From Prosthecomicrobium sp. N25 (GTDB lineage: Bacteria > Pseudomonadota > Alphaproteobacteria > Rhizobiales > Ancalomicrobiaceae), in NCBI RefSeq assembly GCF_037203705.1, contig NZ_JBBCAT010000007.1:1-64000 (forward strand): DNA of 64,000 nucleotides, read 5' to 3'. Shown piece by piece: positions 8,357 to 16,911 of this stretch. The translations under genes and the position numbers were made by a program. The number at the start of each line of letters is the position of its first letter. Position 1 is the stretch's first letter. The notes below the pieces were generated by a model. The model saw only the letters and a list, made by a program, of their open reading frames with translations, was not told the origin of the DNA and ran no database searches.

Positions 8357-9430
8357 TCAGCCGACCCGCGAGACCGTGGAACGGACCTTGTGGAACCGGA
8401 TGGCGCGCTCCGCCGTCGCCTTGTCGAGCGCGCGGTAATCCCGCACCATCGGTTCGACCTGCGCGGCGTTGAGCTTTAGCTTCTCGCAGCGCACCCGGGT
8501 CAGCCGGTCGTAGGTCGTCTCCGCGATGTCGAGGCTGCGGCACACCACCGCGATGCCGGTGGGGTTGACCTTGTGCAGCACGTTGTTGACGTGCGCCTCG
8601 GGTACCGAGGCGAGCTCCGACAGCACGTAGGCGGCGTCCAGGATCCGCTTCTTCATGATCAGCTGGTCGAGCACGTCGTTGACGCTGCGCTTGCCCTCGC
8701 GCACGTCGGCGACCATCACCTTGCTCTCCAGCCGGCTGCGGCGATGGTCCGTCCGCGAGCCCTCCATCTCCCGGCGGGCCTGGTCGATGATCTCGTCGAC
8801 CGCATCCCAGTTCTGGCTCATCAGGTGCTCGAGCCGCTGGCGCGCCGCCGGGTTGAGGCGGGCGACGAGCCCCTGCGCCACGCCGGGCGGCATGTCGGCC
8901 CGGAACGACAAGGCTTCGCCGAGGTCGTTGTCCCCTTCCGACTTCGCCGCCAGTGTCTCGAAACCCTGATCCGAGAAGCGGGCGCCCAGGTTGCGGGTGA
9001 CCGTGTTGAGGACGGCGGAATCGCCCCGGTCGACCAGCACGTCCGTGACCGCCTCGGACAGCGTGGCACGCTGCGAGATGGCCTGCAGGTGATCCAGGCT
9101 CTTGCGCTTCGCCAGGTCGACCAGGTCCGAATCGGTGAGGACCGGCGAATGGCGCAGCACCGGCGCGGCCACGGCGGAGTCGTCGTTGGCCAGCTGCAGG
9201 GCCAGTTCGCGCGGGGTCTGGACGAGGGCCGCCACCTTGGACGAGACCGTCACCCTGTCGTCCAGGGGCGCCTGGTCGAGCAGCTTGCCGAGAACGTCGC
9301 CGAACAGCATCGTTTCCCGGTCCGAATGCGCCTCCGCGCCCTCCACGAAGAGGTCGGAGACCTCCTGCAGGAGTTCGCGGCGCTTCTCGCTCGAGTTTTC
9401 GCGTGCCAGGTCGACCAGGGAGGCTTTCAT
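8357..9430 (-). CDS. DUF2336 domain protein
   Basis: A 357-residue soluble protein made almost entirely of helices, matching my recall of DUF2336 proteins, common in Alphaproteobacteria and of unknown function. Recognisable segments are SFRADMPPGVAQGLVARLNP in the middle and the HEAT-like repeats before it (for example PVLRHSPVLTDSDLVDLA near residue 90). There are no membrane segments and no signal peptide. It is convergent with the type I secretion operon and is followed upstream by a 114-bp gap to gapR on the same strand. Its function cannot be deduced from sequence; it does not look like part of the exporter. Confidence 0.8.
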   Translation of the reverse strand: MKASLVDLARENSSEKRRELLQEVSDLFVEGAEAHSDRETMLFGDVLGKLLDQAPLDDRVTVSSKVAALVQTPRELALQLANDDSAVAAPVLRHSPVLTDSDLVDLAKRKSLDHLQAISQRATLSEAVTDVLVDRGDSAVLNTVTRNLGARFSDQGFETLAAKSEGDNDLGEALSFRADMPPGVAQGLVARLNPAARQRLEHLMSQNWDAVDEIIDQARREMEGSRTDHRRSRLESKVMVADVREGKRSVNDVLDQLIMKKRILDAAYVLSELASVPEAHVNNVLHKVNPTGIAVVCRSLDIAETTYDRLTRVRCEKLKLNAAQVEPMVRDYRALDKATAERAIRFHKVRSTVSRVG

Positions 9431-9544
9431 GCGGGAAATGTCCGTGTCACGGCAAAAGTGGCCACGACGGACGGTACACCGGCAACTCCTAAGAAGTCAG
9501 AAATGCCGATCCTGTTCCGCAGGGGAATGCGGCCGTGGCCGGCC

Positions 9545-9814
9545 TCACTCCTCTTCCGGCCCGCCGCCGAAGCTCATGCCGAGCGCCTGCAGGTAGAGGT
9601 CGAGGACGGCCTCCTGTTCCTCCCGCTCGGACTTGTCCTGCTTGCGGATTCGAATCACCTGCCGGAGGATCTTGACGTCGAAGCCCGTCCCCTTGGCCTC
9701 GGCATAGACGTCCTTGATGTCGTCCTGGATCGTCTGCTTCTCCTCCTCGAGCCGCTCGATGCGCTCGACGAAGGACTTCAGCTGGTCGGCGGCGAAGCCG
9801 GCGGGTGATGACAA
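9545..9814 (-). CDS. gapR: GapR, DUF2312 nucleoid-associated protein
   Basis: An 89-residue protein with the highly conserved GapR/UPF0335 core: [19 protein letters not shown], then [11 protein letters not shown] and [13 protein letters not shown]. In Caulobacter GapR is an essential DNA-binding protein that clamps overtwisted DNA ahead of replication and transcription and stimulates type II topoisomerases. The full-length coiled-coil N-terminus and C-terminal helices are present, with an acidic tail (GGGPEEE). It opens the block of small same-strand genes that I recall as conserved in rhizobial genomes. Confidence 0.93.
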   Translation of the reverse strand: MSSPAGFAADQLKSFVERIERLEEEKQTIQDDIKDVYAEAKGTGFDVKILRQVIRIRKQDKSEREEQEAVLDLYLQALGMSFGGGPEEE

Positions 9815-9965
9815 GGGGCTCTCCTTCGGGCAGGGCGGTCTGGCGGCGCGGGAGTGAAGCCTCCGGCGCGCCGAGGGTCAAGTCGCCGCGCCCCCGCAAC
9901 CCCAGGCCCCTGTGGAGAACGGGGACGGCATCGCGCCGCACGCGACAGCGGCGCCGCCGCCACGG

Positions 9966-10412
9966 TCATCCGACCGAATCGGACGCAGGCGGCAGCTCCG
10001 AAAAGGTCCCGTCCGGCGCCACGATCCAGCGCCGCGCGCCGGCCCTGGCCAGGGCCTTCTGGCCGCGCGCCGCGGTGCGCTGCAGGATGGCGAGGATGTC
10101 CGGCCGCTGCCAGGCGGTCGGGGTGGCCGGGTCTGTCTCGGCGCAGAGCCCGGAGCCGGTCTCGCCCGGCAGGAAGATGACGCGGCAACGGTCCGGCCGG
10201 AGCGCGTCCCCGAGCGCCTGCCGGGCGGGGCCGGGCGGCGCCTCCAGCCACGCGCAGGCGAAGTCGCGGCAGCTTTGCGGGCGCGTCGCGTAGATGCGGC
10301 AGCCGGTCCCCTTCAGGCACTCGGGGCACCATTGGCCCCGGCCCTTGTCCATCTCGCGCACGCCCATCAGCTTGCAGCACAGCGTGCAGCTGCCGCAGCT
10401 CCGCCCCTCCAT
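9966..10412 (-). CDS. YkgJ-family Cys-cluster protein (possible zinc/iron chelating)
   Basis: A 148-residue protein with the CxxCxxCC cluster of the YkgJ family (C6, C9, C12, C13) followed by further cysteines at 29, 32, 38, 48 and 53 in the usual WCPEC, GCRIY, RPQSCRDF contexts. Family members are thought to bind zinc or an iron-sulfur cluster; no reaction is established. It lies between gapR and the DUF1244 gene on the same strand, with 24 bp to the latter, so it is probably co-transcribed. The C-terminal third is less conserved. Confidence 0.85.
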   Translation of the reverse strand: MEGRSCGSCTLCCKLMGVREMDKGRGQWCPECLKGTGCRIYATRPQSCRDFACAWLEAPPGPARQALGDALRPDRCRVIFLPGETGSGLCAETDPATPTAWQRPDILAILQRTAARGQKALARAGARRWIVAPDGTFSELPPASDSVG

Positions 10413-10436
10413 GGACCCCTCCCGGGCGGCCGCCCC

Positions 10437-10742
10437 TCAGTGCTGCGGCCGGTTCTTGTCGAAGGCGGCGAGTTGCTCGGCGCTGGCCGAACCCTGGTGC
10501 CTGGCCTTCCACTCCTCGTACGGCATGCCGTAGATCGCCACCCTGCTCTCGTCCTTGGTCATCGGCAGTCCGCGCGCCTCGGCCGCCTCCCGATACCAGT
10601 TCGAGAGGCAATTGCGGCAGAAGCCGGCAAGGTTCATGAGGTCGATGTTCTGCACGTCCGGGCGGCCGTTGAGGTGATCGACGAGCCGCCGGAACGCGGC
10701 GGCCTCGAGTTCGGTGCGGGTCTTCTCGTCCAGTTCGGCCAT
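10437..10742 (-). CDS. DUF1244 domain protein
   Basis: A 101-residue protein with the DUF1244 hallmark DVQNIDLMNLAGFCRNCL followed by WYREAAEARG, a small family common in Proteobacteria with no established function. The conserved FCRNCL cysteine pair may bind a metal; this is inference. I chose the ATG at 10742, which gives the family-typical N-terminus (MAELDEKTRTELEAAAFRRL) and avoids overlapping the upstream hydrolase; a start at 10763 would add seven residues. Same-strand neighbours suggest an operon with the N-formylglutamate amidohydrolase-like gene. Confidence 0.87.
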   Translation of the reverse strand: MAELDEKTRTELEAAAFRRLVDHLNGRPDVQNIDLMNLAGFCRNCLSNWYREAAEARGLPMTKDESRVAIYGMPYEEWKARHQGSASAEQLAAFDKNRPQH

Positions 10743-10759
10743 CGCGGCCTCCTTTGCTG

Positions 10760-11581
10760 TCACTCGACCGGGCCGCTCCAGGACCCGTGCCTCTCGATCC
10801 GGTGCAGTTCGGCGCGACCCGCGAGCCCGTCCCAGATCCGTGCCACGCGCGCCGCCCAGGCCTCCGCGTCCGCCTGGTCGGCGATCAGGTCCTGCCGGAC
10901 CTCCAGGATCGCATGGGCGAGCCCGCGCCGGGTCGCATGCCGATACATGGTGTCGCCCTTCAGGATCCCGCTATAGGGCTCGTTGTCGCCGACGACGAGC
11001 GCCGGATCCTCGCCGAGGGCCGCGAGCAGCAGGTGCGGCAGGCGCGGATCGCGGTCCCACAGCACCCCGCAGTGCCACGGCCGCGGCCGCCCGCGCCAGA
11101 CCGGCGTGAAACTGTGCAGCGACAGGATCGTCGGCACCGTCCCGCTGGCGAGCGACGCCTCGACGGTCCGTCCGATGGCTTCGTCGTAGGGCCGCCAGAA
11201 CCGGGCGATGCGGGCCTCCCGCTCCTCCGGCCCGATGCGCGCGTTGCCGGGCACGATCGCGCCGTCCGACAGGCGCATGACCAGCGTCGGGTCGTCGTCG
11301 CCCCGGTTGGGGTCGATCAGGAGCCGCGAGAAGCGCGACAGCACCGCCGGCGCCCCGGTCAGGGCCGCGAGCCGGCGCGTCATCCAGGCGATCCCGATGT
11401 CGTAGGCGATGTGCCGGCCGAGTTGCTCCGCCGGCAGCCCGAGCGCGTCGTACTCGGCCGGGATCCGGTTGGTGGCGTGGTCGGCGAGGATCACGAGGCC
11501 GGCGGCGGGATCGCCGGGGATGATCTCGTAGGCGTCCTCCGTCACGGACGAAGGCGGGGATGGCGGCATGAAGAAAACCAT
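10760..11581 (-). CDS. N-formylglutamate amidohydrolase family protein
   Basis: A 273-residue member of the N-formylglutamate amidohydrolase (HutG-like) family, metal-dependent hydrolases that release formate from N-formylglutamate in histidine breakdown. Visible motifs are ILADHATNRIP near the N-terminus, the DPNRGDDD loop, and LSLHSFTPVWRGRPRPWHCG, with His residues suited to zinc binding. No other hut gene is nearby; this paralogue sits in the gapR-pyk block, as I recall from other Rhizobiales, so its true substrate is uncertain. The ATG at 11581 is used; 11569 is an alternative giving a protein four residues shorter. Confidence 0.85.
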   Translation of the reverse strand: MVFFMPPSPPSSVTEDAYEIIPGDPAAGLVILADHATNRIPAEYDALGLPAEQLGRHIAYDIGIAWMTRRLAALTGAPAVLSRFSRLLIDPNRGDDDPTLVMRLSDGAIVPGNARIGPEEREARIARFWRPYDEAIGRTVEASLASGTVPTILSLHSFTPVWRGRPRPWHCGVLWDRDPRLPHLLLAALGEDPALVVGDNEPYSGILKGDTMYRHATRRGLAHAILEVRQDLIADQADAEAWAARVARIWDGLAGRAELHRIERHGSWSGPVE

Positions 11582-11661
11582 GGGCGCGAGGTCGGCGGGA
11601 TGATAGTGAGCCCCCGCCCCGACCGCCAGCCCCGGCCCGCGGTGCCGCCTGCAGGACCTCC

Positions 11662-12555
11662 ATGACCACCGTCCCCGACACTGCCGCCCGGTCCCGCACC
11701 GTGCTCGTCGCCGTCGCCGCCCTCGTGCTCGGTGCCGTCGCCATGGCGATCTCGCCGGCCTTCGTCCGCTGGGCCGAGGTCGGACCCTTCACGAGCGCCT
11801 TCTACCGCGTCTTCCTGGCCCTGCCCCTCCTCGCCCTCTGGGCCTCGCTCGAACGCGGCGGCGACACGCGGCCCGACCCCGGCTGGACGCGGGCGATCGT
11901 GCTGACCGGCCTCTTCTTCGCCGGCGATCTCTTTTTCTGGCACCTCTCGGTGCTCAAGACCACGATCGCCAACGCCACGCTCCTCGCCACCATGGCGCCC
12001 GTCTGGGTGATGGCCTTCTCGAGCCTCTTCATCGGCGAGCCGGTCACGCGGCCGATGCTCGCCGGCCTCGCCCTCTGCGTCGCCGGCGCCGGGCTCCTGA
12101 TCGGCGCGAGCTCGCTGCTCGACCCCTCCCGTTTCGTCGGCGACCTCTACGGGGTCGGCACCTCGCTCTTCTTCGGGCTCTACTTCCTGGCCATGCGGGT
12201 CGCCCGCCGCGAGGCGCGGCCGGGCCTCGTCCTCTACCGCTCGACCATCGTGACCGCCGCGGTGCTCGGCCTCGTGGCGGCCGTCGCCGAGAACGCCTGG
12301 CTGCCCGCCGGCCTCTCAGGCGTCGTCGCGCTCCTGCTGATGGCCTGGGTCAGCCACGTCGGCGGCCAGGGCCTCCTCGCCTACGCGCTCGGCCACCTGT
12401 CGGCGGCCTTCTCGTCGCTGGTCATCTTCATGGAGGCCCTGGCGGCGGCCGTCTTCGGCTACCTGCTGTTCGGCGAGACGCTCGGCACCTGGGAGCTCCT
12501 CGGCGGCGCCGGCATCCTCGTCGGCATCTGGGTGGCGCGGCCGCGCGAGGGGTGA
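11662..12555 (+). CDS. DMT-superfamily EamA-type transporter
   Basis: A 297-residue integral membrane protein with about ten transmembrane helices arranged as two EamA repeats. The first repeat includes SPAFVRWAEVGPFTSAFYRV and the second VALLLMAWVSHVGGQGLLAYALG ending in EALAAAVFGYLLFGE, the usual family pattern. Such carriers export amino acids, metabolites or drugs; the substrate cannot be read from sequence. It is transcribed away from the N-formylglutamate amidohydrolase gene across an 80-bp gap and interrupts the block otherwise shared with rhizobia. Confidence 0.85.
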   Translation: MTTVPDTAARSRTVLVAVAALVLGAVAMAISPAFVRWAEVGPFTSAFYRVFLALPLLALWASLERGGDTRPDPGWTRAIVLTGLFFAGDLFFWHLSVLKTTIANATLLATMAPVWVMAFSSLFIGEPVTRPMLAGLALCVAGAGLLIGASSLLDPSRFVGDLYGVGTSLFFGLYFLAMRVARREARPGLVLYRSTIVTAAVLGLVAAVAENAWLPAGLSGVVALLLMAWVSHVGGQGLLAYALGHLSAAFSSLVIFMEALAAAVFGYLLFGETLGTWELLGGAGILVGIWVARPREG

Positions 12556-12755
12556 GGACGGCCGAGTCAGCGCTTTGTGCCCGGCCGGCCCCTTTCCTGC
12601 CGCATTTCTCGGAGCATTCCTAACCGCTCGCCGACGGGGGGTGGCGGCTGGCTGGACACGGTTCCGCCGGGCGTGCATTCTCCGCACCCGCAATCGCCAT
12701 GGCCGCGCTTCGTGGCTCGCGCCGCCGAAGTCAGGCCCATTCCGATACGGATGCG

Positions 12756-13253
12756 ATGAAGTCGAAGAACGACACAGGTCTGCGGCCCCTGCGGCGCGTT
12801 CGAGGGGCCATCGCCGCGACCGCGACCGGACTGGGAGTCCTCGCCGCCGCGGCCCTCGCCACCGCCACCGAAGCCGCCGCGGATCTGCGCATCTGCAACA
12901 AGACCTCGAGCCGGATCGGAATCGCGGTCGGCTACAAGGACGAGGCCGCCTGGACGACCGAGGGCTGGTGGAACCTCCCCGCCTCGACCTGTGAGACCCT
13001 GCTCTCCGGGCCGCTGGTCTCCCGCTACTACTACATCTATGCGATCGACTACGACCGGGGCGGCGAGTGGAGCGGGCGCTCGTTCATGTGCACCCAGGAA
13101 AAGACCTTCACCATCAAGGGCATCGAGGACTGCATCAAGCGCGGCTTCGAGCGCACGGGCTTCTTCGAGATCGACACCGGCGAACAGCGCAGCTGGACGG
13201 TCCAGCTGACCGAGCCCGGCCGCGCGGGCCTCGGCGCCGCGGCCGGCCAGTAG
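12756..13253 (+). CDS. DUF1036 secreted protein
   Basis: A 165-residue exported protein. It has an Arg-containing N-terminus, a hydrophobic signal (IAATATGLGVLAAAALATA) with cleavage near AAA-DLRICN, then the DUF1036 domain: ICNKTSSRIGIAVGYKD, WTTEGWWNLPASTCETLL and YYYIYAIDYDRGGEWSG. Cysteines after the signal (RICNK, STCETL, SFMCTQ, EDCIKR) probably form disulfides in the periplasm. Function is unknown. It lies directly upstream of pyruvate kinase, a pairing I recall from other Rhizobiales. The start at 12756 places the signal peptide at the N-terminus; 12699 would add 19 residues. Confidence 0.85.
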   Translation: MKSKNDTGLRPLRRVRGAIAATATGLGVLAAAALATATEAAADLRICNKTSSRIGIAVGYKDEAAWTTEGWWNLPASTCETLLSGPLVSRYYYIYAIDYDRGGEWSGRSFMCTQEKTFTIKGIEDCIKRGFERTGFFEIDTGEQRSWTVQLTEPGRAGLGAAAGQ

Positions 13254-13470
13254 CGCGCCCCGCCGGATCGCGGCGCGGCGCCGCAGTCGTTCGCCCCACG
13301 CCTGCAAGCCCTTGCGCGAACGCCGGGTCCTGCCGCAAGACAGGCGCGGGGGAACCGTTCACCATGCGCTGGACACCCGCGCCGCCGCAGGATGCGGGCG
13401 GGCCGGAGGTTCTCCCGTCCCGGGCGCACCCTGGCGCGCCCGCGGGCCGGGCCAGGGAAGGACGGGAACG

Positions 13471-14910
13471 ATGCGCCGGAAGAGACGTGTGAAGATCGTG
13501 GCGACGCTCGGCCCCGCCTCGGGCAACCGGGAGACGATCGAGAAGCTCTTCCGCGCCGGCGCCGATGTCTTCCGCATCAACATGAGCCACACCAACCATG
13601 CCCGACTCGCCGAGCTCGTGGCGATGATCCGCGACACCGAGCGCGCGGTCGGCAGGCCGATCGGCATCCTGGCCGACCTGCAGGGTCCGAAGCTCCGGCT
13701 CGGGTCCTTCGCGGCCGGCGGCTACGACCTGAAGGCCGGCGAATCCTTCACGCTCGATTCCGACCTCGCGCCGGGCGACGCCACGCGCGTGCACCTGCCC
13801 CACCCGGAGATCCTGAGTGCCGTCGAACCCGGCCACCGCCTCCTGGTCGACGACGGCAAGGTCCGCCTGCGCTGCGTCTCCAAGGACGGCGAGCGGGCCG
13901 TCCACACGGTCGTGGAGGTCGCCGGGCGCGTCTCCGACCGCAAGGGCGTCAGCCTGCCCGACACCACGATCCCGATCGGGGCGATGACCGAGAAGGACCG
14001 CGCCGACCTCGACGCCGCGCTCAAGACCGGGGTCGACTGGATCGCCCTCTCCTTCGTGCAGCGCCCGGAGGACCTCGCCGAGGCCCGCAAGGTGACCCGC
14101 AACCGGGTCGGCCTGATGGCCAAGATCGAGAAGCCGCAGGCGATCGATCGCCTCGCCGAGATCGTCGAGCTCTCCGACGCCGTCATGGTGGCGCGCGGCG
14201 ACCTCGGCGTGGAGATGCCGGTCGAACGCGTCCCGGGCCTGCAGAAGCAGATGACCCGCGCCTGCCGGCGCGCCGGCAAGCCGGTCGTCGTCGCCACCCA
14301 GATGCTGGAGAGCATGATCTCCTCGCCGGTGCCGACCCGCGCGGAGGTTTCCGACGTCTCGATCGCCGTCTTCGAGGGCGCCGACGCGATCATGCTTTCC
14401 GCCGAATCCGCGGCCGGCAAGTACCCGGTCGAGGCCGTCGCCATGATGGATTCGATCGCCCAGGAGGTCGAGAAGGACCCGACCTACCGGGGCATCGTCG
14501 CCGCCCAGCGCGCCGAGCCGGAGGCGACGGGGGCCGACGCCATCTCGGCCGCCGCCCGCCAGATCGGCGAGACCCTCAACCTCGCCGCCATCGTGTGCTT
14601 CACCATGTCGGGGTCGACCGGCCTCAGGATCGCCCGCGAGCGGCCCTTCCCGCCCCTGATCGCCCTCTCGCCGGACCCCGACATGGCGCGCCGGCTGACC
14701 CTGGTCTGGGGCCTGCACAGCGTCATCTCCGAGGACGCCCACGACGTCGACGACATGGTGGCGCGCGCCACCCGCATCGCCTTCCAGGAGGGCTTCGCCC
14801 GCCCCGGCCAGCGCATCATCATCTCCGGCGGCGTCCCCTTCGGCACCCCCGGCTCCACCAACATGCTGCGCATCGCCTTCGTGGGCGCCGATCCGCACGG
14901 GGAGTTCTGA
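13471..14910 (+). CDS. pyk: Pyruvate kinase
   Basis: A 479-residue cytosolic glycolytic enzyme converting phosphoenolpyruvate and ADP to pyruvate and ATP. The N-terminus MRRKRRVKIVATLGPASGN, the motif VFRINMSH, DLQGPKLRLG, the catalytic Lys segment LMAKIEKPQAIDRL, the metal and substrate motif VMVARGDLGVEMP, and the motif MLSAESAAGKYPVEAV are all present. The length is normal for bacterial pyruvate kinase. The ATG at 13471 follows an aaggacggg sequence and gives the standard N-terminus; longer in-frame extensions lack family similarity. Confidence 0.96.
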   Translation: MRRKRRVKIVATLGPASGNRETIEKLFRAGADVFRINMSHTNHARLAELVAMIRDTERAVGRPIGILADLQGPKLRLGSFAAGGYDLKAGESFTLDSDLAPGDATRVHLPHPEILSAVEPGHRLLVDDGKVRLRCVSKDGERAVHTVVEVAGRVSDRKGVSLPDTTIPIGAMTEKDRADLDAALKTGVDWIALSFVQRPEDLAEARKVTRNRVGLMAKIEKPQAIDRLAEIVELSDAVMVARGDLGVEMPVERVPGLQKQMTRACRRAGKPVVVATQMLESMISSPVPTRAEVSDVSIAVFEGADAIMLSAESAAGKYPVEAVAMMDSIAQEVEKDPTYRGIVAAQRAEPEATGADAISAAARQIGETLNLAAIVCFTMSGSTGLRIARERPFPPLIALSPDPDMARRLTLVWGLHSVISEDAHDVDDMVARATRIAFQEGFARPGQRIIISGGVPFGTPGSTNMLRIAFVGADPHGEF

Positions 14911-15075
14911 AGGTCCGCCCGGCGGCAGTCCCGTCCCGCGCCCTCCGGCCTCGTCAGCTTTCGTAAGCCCGCCGGCTCGTCCTGCGCTATAATATTAGTG
15001 TGAGCCGGAAATTCGGAACCTGATGCCCCCGCGGCCGGTTCCGGACCGGCCACGCGGGCCCCGCAGGAGACAGCC

Positions 15076-16134
15076 ATGACGCTCGACAGGATCACCGTTC
15101 CCTCGCTCCTTCTGGCGAGCCTCGTCCTTGCCGCCGGCCCGTCGCAGGCCCAGCAGGCCCCACCGCCGGCCGCGGACCACGAGCTTCATCACCCTGGCGG
15201 CGCCCCGACCGGCGCCGGCACCGCGGCCGAGCCGAAGCAGCCCGGCGCGACTCCGGACGCGGGCGGTCCGCCCGCGGCGGGCATGCAGCCGTCGCCGGTG
15301 CCGCCCATGAACGGCATGGGCGCCGGCGCGAACCGGATGGGGACCGACCGCATGGCCGAGGACCGCCCCGGCATGCCGCAACCAGGCGCGGCCGAGCCCG
15401 CCCCCGGAACGGGCATGGGCGGCATGGGGATGCGGGGCATGGGGATGCCCGGCATGGGCGGCGGCATGAACATGCCTGGAGGCATGAACATGCCCGGGAT
15501 GGCCGGCCGCGAGCGCATGCAGGGCGGCCCCGGCGGGATGTGCTCCATGTGCGGCATGGCCGGCGGCGGCATGATGGGCATGGGAGGCGACAGGGACGAA
15601 GGCCGCATGCCCCACTCCGGCATGCGCGACATGCCGATGCACGGCATGATGCACCACCCCGGGATGGGTGGCGGTATGGGTATGGGCATGGGCCGTATGG
15701 GCGGCATGGGGATGGGCCGCATGGGCGGCGGCATGGGCGGCGGCATGGGCATGGGCGGCATGGGGATGCAGGGCATGGGCATGCGGGGCATGGGCATGCA
15801 AGGCATGGGCGGGGGCATGATGGGGATGGGCGGACAGGACCGCGTCGCGCTTTCGCCCTACGAGCGCGCCATGGCGCTCGCCAACGAGCGCATGCACCAG
15901 GGCATGAACCAGCCCGCCAGCGGCGATCCGGACGAGGACTTCATGCGCGGCATGATGGCCCACCACCGCGGCGCGGTGGAGATGGCCGAGGCCGTGCTGG
16001 AGCACGGCAAGGACCCGGCCGTCCGCAAGCTCGCCGAGGAGATCATCGCCGCGCAGGAGAAGGAAATCGCCACCATCCGCGACTGGCTCGTCGCCCGCGC
16101 GCGGTCCCGCCCGGCCGCCCCCGCCACGCCGTGA
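15076..16134 (+). CDS. Exported Met-rich protein with C-terminal DUF305 domain
   Basis: A 352-residue secreted protein with a clear signal peptide ([20 protein letters not shown]). Residues 25-110 are Pro/Ala-rich. Residues 110-255 are an unusually long Gly-Met repeat region (units such as GMGMQGMG) interspersed with His-Pro, MCSMCG and Met-His patches. The DUF305 domain follows at about 260-340, with the signature [19 protein letters not shown] and a C-terminal helix. DUF305 proteins such as CopM are linked to copper binding in the periplasm, and Met/His/Cys-rich segments favour Cu(I). A copper or silver buffering role is inferred. Good Shine-Dalgarno (caggagacagcc) before the ATG. Confidence 0.85.
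   Translation: MTLDRITVPSLLLASLVLAAGPSQAQQAPPPAADHELHHPGGAPTGAGTAAEPKQPGATPDAGGPPAAGMQPSPVPPMNGMGAGANRMGTDRMAEDRPGMPQPGAAEPAPGTGMGGMGMRGMGMPGMGGGMNMPGGMNMPGMAGRERMQGGPGGMCSMCGMAGGGMMGMGGDRDEGRMPHSGMRDMPMHGMMHHPGMGGGMGMGMGRMGGMGMGRMGGGMGGGMGMGGMGMQGMGMRGMGMQGMGGGMMGMGGQDRVALSPYERAMALANERMHQGMNQPASGDPDEDFMRGMMAHHRGAVEMAEAVLEHGKDPAVRKLAEEIIAAQEKEIATIRDWLVARARSRPAAPATP
15400..15840 (+). repeat. Short tandem GGCATGGGCATG-type coding repeats
   Basis: The middle of the DUF305 gene consists of imperfect 6-12 bp units reading ggcatggg, ggcatgggcatg and ggcggcatg, encoding Gly-Met-rich peptide. Such an array can expand or contract by slippage or recombination while staying in frame when units are multiples of three. 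Confidence 0.6.
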
Positions 16135-16161
16135 CGCGGACCCCGGAGGCCGGGTCGGGCG

Positions 16162-16812
16162 TCAGCGCTCCGGCCAGGCCTCCCGCCCGATCAGCGGCAC
16201 GAAGGACACGCGGTCGATCGCCTCCTCGAGGAGTCGCCCGTCGCCCTGCCGGGTGACGCGCAGCAGAACCTGCTCGTCCCGGCCAGGACCGACCGGCATG
16301 ACAAGCCGCCCTCCGGGCGCCAGCCGCGCCGCGAGCGCCTCGGGAACCCGAGGCCCCGCGGCGGCGACCAGGATCACGTCGAAGGCCTCCGCCCCGGGCG
16401 GCGTCGAGCCGTCGCCCTCCACGATCGTGACGCCCTCGATCCCGGCCGCCGAGAGGTTCGCCCGCGCCACGGCGGCGAGGCTCGGGATGCGCTCGATCGA
16501 GACCACCCGGCCGGCGAGCCGCGACGCGATCGCGGCCGCATAGCCGGACCCGGCCCCGACCTCCAGCAGGCTGTCCCGCGGGCCGATCCGGGCGCTCTCC
16601 ATCATCAGCGCCACCACGAAGGGCTGCGAGATCGTCTGCCCCTCGCCGATTTCCAGCGGCCCGTCCCGATAGGCGGCCTCGGCCATTGCGGCGGGCACGA
16701 AGGCCTCGCGCGGGACCGCTCGGAACACCTCGAGCACCCCAGGGTCGCGGATGCCGCGCCCGACGAGCTGCCGCTCGACCATCTCGCGCCGTTCGCGCTC
16801 CCGCCCGGCCAT
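16162..16812 (-). CDS. pcm: Protein-L-isoaspartate O-methyltransferase
   Basis: A 216-residue class I SAM-dependent methyltransferase that repairs isoaspartyl residues in damaged proteins. Signatures in order are MVERQLVGRGIRDPGVLEVF, VPREAFVP, GPLEIGEGQTISQPFVVA (substrate-binding Ser/Thr motif), the SAM motif LLEVGAGSGYAAAI and ILVAAAGPRVPEAL. Length fits the family. It is on the opposite strand to the DUF305 gene and 99 bp from the S10 peptidase start side. Confidence 0.92.
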   Translation of the reverse strand: MAGRERERREMVERQLVGRGIRDPGVLEVFRAVPREAFVPAAMAEAAYRDGPLEIGEGQTISQPFVVALMMESARIGPRDSLLEVGAGSGYAAAIASRLAGRVVSIERIPSLAAVARANLSAAGIEGVTIVEGDGSTPPGAEAFDVILVAAAGPRVPEALAARLAPGGRLVMPVGPGRDEQVLLRVTRQGDGRLLEEAIDRVSFVPLIGREAWPER

Positions 16813-16911
16813 CCCACCTGCTCCCCGGATGTCGCCCTGGACCGGAACGTGGCCCCGGCCGGCTTGTTCCTGAGACCGGGCACGAGCCGCCGGCCGCCGG
16901 CGCGACGCGGG

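Noticed and set aside
10424-10435. GGGCGGCCGCCC as a terminator between the YkgJ and DUF1244 genes
   Set aside because: It is a palindrome with no loop and no T-run, and such words are expected by chance at this GC content.
14988-14993. TATAAT as a sigma70 -10 box for the DUF305 gene
   Set aside because: The hexamer is perfect, but no acceptable -35 element exists 16-18 bp upstream, so I did not list it as a promoter.
15015-15040. EcfG-like GGAAC-N17-GGTT before the DUF305 gene
   Set aside because: The -10 has a mismatch and the site competes with other weak elements; the support is too thin in a GC-rich leader.
15400-15840. CRISPR-like or minisatellite repeat array
   Set aside because: The repeats are in frame, encode Gly-Met peptide within a secreted protein, and have no unique spacers.
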